A stretch of 64,000 bases of DNA from NCBI RefSeq assembly GCF_022985175.1, contig NC_066885.1:15792086-15856085 (forward strand), read 5' to 3'. The translations under genes were made by a program, and so were the position numbers. This document shows, piece after piece, positions 59,816-64,000 of this stretch; position 1 is the stretch's first letter, and each line of letters opens with the position of its first letter. The DNA comes from Labeo rohita (taxonomy: Eukaryota; Chordata; Actinopteri; Cypriniformes; Cyprinidae). The notes under the pieces are model-generated. The model was not told where the DNA came from and made no database searches. It worked only from the letters and a program-made list of their open reading frames with translations.

Positions 59816-61438
59816 ATCACTTTAAGACTTACTACCACTTTAAGAGCCTTTCCTCTTGAAATGTGGATCAGTGCTTGGCCATGTTGGCCAATATCAGCAG
59901 GGCTACTGCGTGTCCTTGTGCACAGTCTGGTCAGCAGTTTCTCTCTGATTGGCTGCTTTGAGTTTGATTTGACTTTTGAGCTTTAGTTCAGGATGCAGTG
60001 TGTGATGTCTGTTCTGTGCAGGGGAACCTTGGAATTGCTCTTGCGTGAAATTTCTCTCTCTCCCCCCTTCCTTACCTCTTGATTTCAATTTCAATTCTCT
60101 CTCTCTCTCACTCTCTGATGGCTCATCTGAATTGTAAGCACAGGTTCCACAGCTCGATTAGCATTCTGAGGATGTAGTCTTGAGGATGCAGAGTTTGGAC
60201 GAAGTTAGGCCGAGACTTGAGCAAATGCTGAATTCATTCGAGTGCACCTGAGATTCTGTTTCAATGCATTTCAGAGTGACATGGTTTTATTGCACTATAA
60301 TTTGTATATGCTAATGTCATAATTCAAGTCACCTTTATTTATATCCACCTTTTTCTTCTTGCTTCCAGTTTCATCTGTGTCCAGCTATTTTTAGCTGTAC
60401 AAAACTTGTTTTGCTGCTTGATATTGCAAATTGGTGTGTCTTACCATATTATTTGAATGTATTATCTTAATTATGAGCACACTGGTTTCACCATTCACCA
60501 TTTCACCATTTACTGCACGTTGTTATCCTTCTCATTATTTCCCTATAGCAGCTAATGAACCGGAAGTCTCACCCATAGGCTTACTTCCGTGTTAAAGAAA
60601 AAGTTGGTTAGCGTTTTATACAAAATGAATAGTTTCAAAGCAACTTTACAGTGTTAAACAGAGCGAACACTAGTTTTTTAAATGCAACATGAAGGCATGC
60701 ATATACTCAACTAAGAAGGTCTCAACTGTGGTTTATGTATAAGATTCAACTTAACATAGCAAATTCAGCCCTCATCACTCCTGACGTCAGAATGTATAAA
60801 TACTGAGTTGCATCTCTTGCAGCACAATGCCAATATGAATTTTTTAGACTCTAATCAGATTCCCCATTTATCTTTTTTCATAAATGTTAATCTGTTTTCC
60901 GTAAGCGTCCTCCAATGAGCTAAATACAATTCATGCATGATGGAAGACATTTATTTTGGGAATGAAGGATTGTGACACATTCTTCCTCTTTCTTTCATCC
61001 ACATTGCGCACACTTAATTTCACTCTCTTTCTCTTTCTTTCCATCACACTCTATCTCTCTCACACTAAACCTAATAGTCCTCTGTCTACTTTATTTTATC
61101 TCTGCCAACACACAAGTGATAATTTTCCAGCTGATCGCTTAATAACTCCTTCTTTTGTGTGCTGTGTAAAGCCTCTGCACACCTGAATCCTCCTGTGTGA
61201 ATCATCAGAAGCTCAGCATGACCAAAAACTACTCTATTCTATTCTGTTCTGTTCTATTTATCATGATGTGTTAAATAATAATTTAATGTCACCAAGATAA
61301 GGTTCTCTAGTTGTCTACATAAATTGTGAGAATGATTTGTGATTAGACATTAGACTGGGTGAAAAATTATAATCAGTTTAACAGTAATGTTTCCATGGAT
61401 ACCTTGTCTCTCTTGCTTTACTTATAGTTCTTATTATA

Positions 61439-62373
61439 CAGTCAAAAGTTTACATACACCTTGTGGAATTTGCAAAATGTTAATTATTTTAGCAAAACAT
61501 TTACATATAGTCCACAAGAGAAAATAATAGTTGAATTTATAAAAATGACCCTGTTCAATAGTTTACATACACTTGATTCTTAATACTGTGTTGTTACCTG
61601 AATGATCCACAGCTGTGTTTTCCTGTTTAGTGATAGTTGTTTATGAGTCCCTTGTTTGTCCTGAACAGTTAAACTGCCTGCGGTCCTTCAGAAAAATCCT
61701 TCAGGTCCCACAAATTCTTTGGTTTTTCAGCATTTTTGTGTACTTGAACCCTTTCTAACAAGGACTGTATTTTGAGATCCATCTTTTCACACTGAGCACA
61801 ACTGAGGGACTCGTATGCAACTATTACAGAAGGTTCAAACGCTCACTGATACTTCAGAATGCATTAAGAGCTGGGGGGGTGAAAACTTTTGAATTTGAAG
61901 ATCAGAGTAAATTTAACTTCTCTTATAATAATGTAAGTATTTTGTAAACATGCAAGTATCTTCTGTAGCTTCTGAAGGGCAGAACTTAATGAAAAAAAAA
62001 AATTATTTAGGCAAAATAAGAAAAATCTTCATTCAAAAGTTTTCACCCCTAGCTCTTAATGTATAATTTTTCCTTCTAGAGCATCAGTGAGTGTTTGAAC
62101 CTTCTGTAATAGTTGCATATGAGTCCCTCAGTTGTGCTCAGTGTGAAAAGAGAATCTCAAAATCATACAGTCATTGTTGGAAAAAAAAAAAAATGCTGAA
62201 AAATCTAAGAGTTTTTGGATTTTTCTGAAGAACAGCGGGCAGTTTAACTGTCCAGTACAAACAAGGGACTTGTGAACAACTATCACTAAACAAACAAACA
62301 AACAGTGTGTAATAATAAATAATTAACATTTTGAAGATTTTGCAAGGTGTATGGAAACTTAGGACTTTTACTG
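61439..62373. mobile_element. Tc1-like foldback element with TA duplication
   Basis: Starts CAGTCAAAAGTTTACATACA and ends GTATGGAAACTTAGGACTTTTACTG; TA flanks both ends (61437-61438 and 62374-62375), the duplication expected of Tc1/mariner elements. The interior matches the element at 42592-43715 (for example GGACTCATATGC-type and CCTGAACAGTTAAACTGCCT words). 935 bp, no transposase. Confidence 0.88.
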
Positions 62374-63589
62374 TATGTAATATATGTATTTCTCTTTCCT
62401 TATATGTATCTCAATATTCTATTTTGTTTAGATAACTTCCTATTATTGTATTCTAGTTTGATTTTTATGTGCAAGTCTGTATTTGTATTTTTTAGTATTT
62501 ACTTTTTTAATCTTTCTTTGTACATGTGTATATGTGTGTAAGATGCTCTGTTATAGGGTGACGTTTTAAAATTCTTTTAAGTGTCAACAGATGAGAAATA
62601 GCATTTTTGGCTATCTCTGGCACATTTACAGCCATGTTTATTAACGTGCTTTCCCCTGTAAACAAATAAACTAAACTAAACTGAACTAAACATCTTCTGA
62701 CAAACGTAGTAAAACGTCTAGTACCGCTACAACCCGGCCACTAGATGGCAGCGTCATTCTAATATGCTTTAGGGGTAAATTTGTTCTGCTCGACTGCAGA
62801 TGTGAAATGCGGTTAAATAAAGATTGATTTATGGTTTTATATCTTCAATTCAGCATAACTGTAAAATATGAGCAACGTAAAAGGCTCAGAGTGTGAAGGA
62901 TACTTGCACATAAAAACTGATCTTCAGAACTTTTCAAAGTCGTGTACTGCGTTTCTGTTTAGAGAGCAAAATTACATCAGCAAGCAAAATCAAAGTTATT
63001 TGCTCGTTTTGATGCATCCATACTTCATCTGCATATGATGATTATATAGTACACTGTTATTTGATGTTTACTTAAGTGATATTTAATGGGGGCCTTGAAA
63101 AGATGCACTGACGAGAAAGCTGGATTTATGAAGGAATTATGGAACAAGTGTGGTCGAGTTACATCTGATTCAGCATGAATGAGAGATTTATCCCAGTGCT
63201 CTACTATAATACACACTTTCAAAATCTCATATATGTGCCGATGGTGTTGGATTTGAGTATTTTGTGTGTAGAGAAGCCTCTGTTTTCTCTCAGTGAACAA
63301 ATTTGTGCTCTAATCTCCTGTTTTGGCTCTTTTCTCCGCTAACACCCATGTAAAGAGATTCTCAGTATAAAATTATTCACCCACACAGCCGTTCCTGCCT
63401 CGTACATACACACAGCAGGGAAATCTGGAGGCCACTTAATGCTTTCTAAACCTGACAGTGCTTGCCTGTAATTAATGGCTGTTTAGACTGCATGTGCATT
63501 CATGCATGCTTGTTCTCATTTTTTTTTTTTTATTTCTACGTTTCTCTTCCTCCTCCCTTGATGCCTCTATCTTTCTCTCCACCTGACAG

Positions 63590-63644
63590 GTGCTGCTGAG
63601 CATAGTGCAACAACGCTGCTGTATCCTCCCAGACAGGAACACAG
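63590..63644 (+). CDS. dlgap2: DLGAP2 N-terminal exon (gene continues beyond window)
   Basis: DLGAP2 (SAPAP2) is a postsynaptic scaffold protein that binds PSD-95 and Shank. The exon lies between acceptor CTGACAG and donor ACAG|GTAAAA, 18 codons plus one base, starting in phase 0: VLLSIVQQRCCILPDRNT. This matches the N-terminal part of the long human DLGAP2 form (LQKHCCILPDRNT). The main SAPAP coding exons are not in the window. The identification rests on this short but distinctive peptide plus position: erich1 and dlgap2 are divergent neighbours in other vertebrates. Confidence 0.8.
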
Positions 63645-64000
63645 GTAAAACCACACACCTGTCATTCAAATGCAACAGTACGTTTAGGCCCGGAGGCCGA
63701 GGCCTTTTCGTTTTATCAAACGGTGTGTCGACAAGAACAGATGCTGATCTATGAGTTTGAGTGTGTTTGGACAGGCCTGTATGCTTTGTTTTAGGTGATT
63801 GATTGAGCAGATAGATTTACTGAGGCACTTGCTGTGCATCTGCTTCAAAGAGTCTGAGTCGGCTAGTATCATCTTCTAATGTGGATCCAGCTTCACTAGG
63901 GCTGAAAATAGAACAAAATATGTCTTTTGGGCTTAAAAATCAACATTTGGAGCAAAACCTGGAACAAATATTGATTTTGAATAAAGGTTTACTGTAGGGA
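63645..64000. other. dlgap2 intron, window edge
   Basis: Non-coding sequence downstream of the dlgap2 exon; nothing else seen. Confidence 0.5.

Larger units (their letters stand above)
53903..63589. other. First dlgap2 intron (inferred)
   Basis: 9.7 kb without a recognisable coding exon. Contents: TG runs near 54776-54800 and 55813-55838, the AATTGCGAG-word array (56521-57725), a foldback element (59358-59815), pyrimidine-rich stretches near 60050-60115 and 60990-61060, and a Tc1-like element (61439-62373). The stretch 62380-63580 shows nothing recognisable. Confidence 0.5.

Overview
The window is vertebrate nuclear DNA, most probably from a cyprinid ray-finned fish. The genes have many short exons with GT-AG introns, their proteins sit close to human HMGCL, ZBTB8A, GALE, SPECC1/SPECC1L, ERICH1 and DLGAP2, and the non-coding DNA is AT-rich and packed with short palindromic DNA-transposon derivatives of the kind common in carp and zebrafish relatives. 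I see no bacterial genes, no CRISPR array and no RNA gene.

Layout, left to right. Six genes lie on the minus strand: hmgcl (216-4839, 8 coding exons, 333 aa), zbtb8a (5980-9333, 3 coding exons, 432 aa, CpG-rich promoter near 10.9-11.5 kb), gale (12195-17620, 10 coding exons, 350 aa, non-coding first exon near 18.0-18.2 kb), a compact cytospin-family gene (20785-38743, 10 coding exons, 447 aa), a two-exon gene for an unrecognised 122-aa single-membrane-segment protein (41305-42140), and erich1 (45784-53444, 6 coding exons, 312 aa). On the plus strand, head-to-head with erich1, lies the 5' end of dlgap2: a certain internal exon at 63590-63644 and a possible first coding exon at 53885-53902. The rest of dlgap2 is to the right of the window. 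For the first six genes the exon phases join exactly from start codon to stop codon, which is the main support for the models.

These are ordinary chromosomal genes, not an operon. hmgcl (ketone-body and leucine metabolism) and gale (galactose metabolism) are close neighbours in mammals too, here with zbtb8a between them. erich1 beside dlgap2 is also a conserved vertebrate arrangement.

Introns and intergenic DNA hold at least ten families of foldback or terminal-inverted-repeat elements, several nested in one another. Others are a seven-unit minisatellite in a gale intron, a three-copy 400-510 bp tandem block, and a 1.2-kb array of alternating sense and antisense AATTGCGAG-type words in the first dlgap2 intron. 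I did not find a convincing new biological system. The most novel items are the short cytospin paralogue, the unrecognised small membrane protein, and the transposon nesting with readable target-site duplications.
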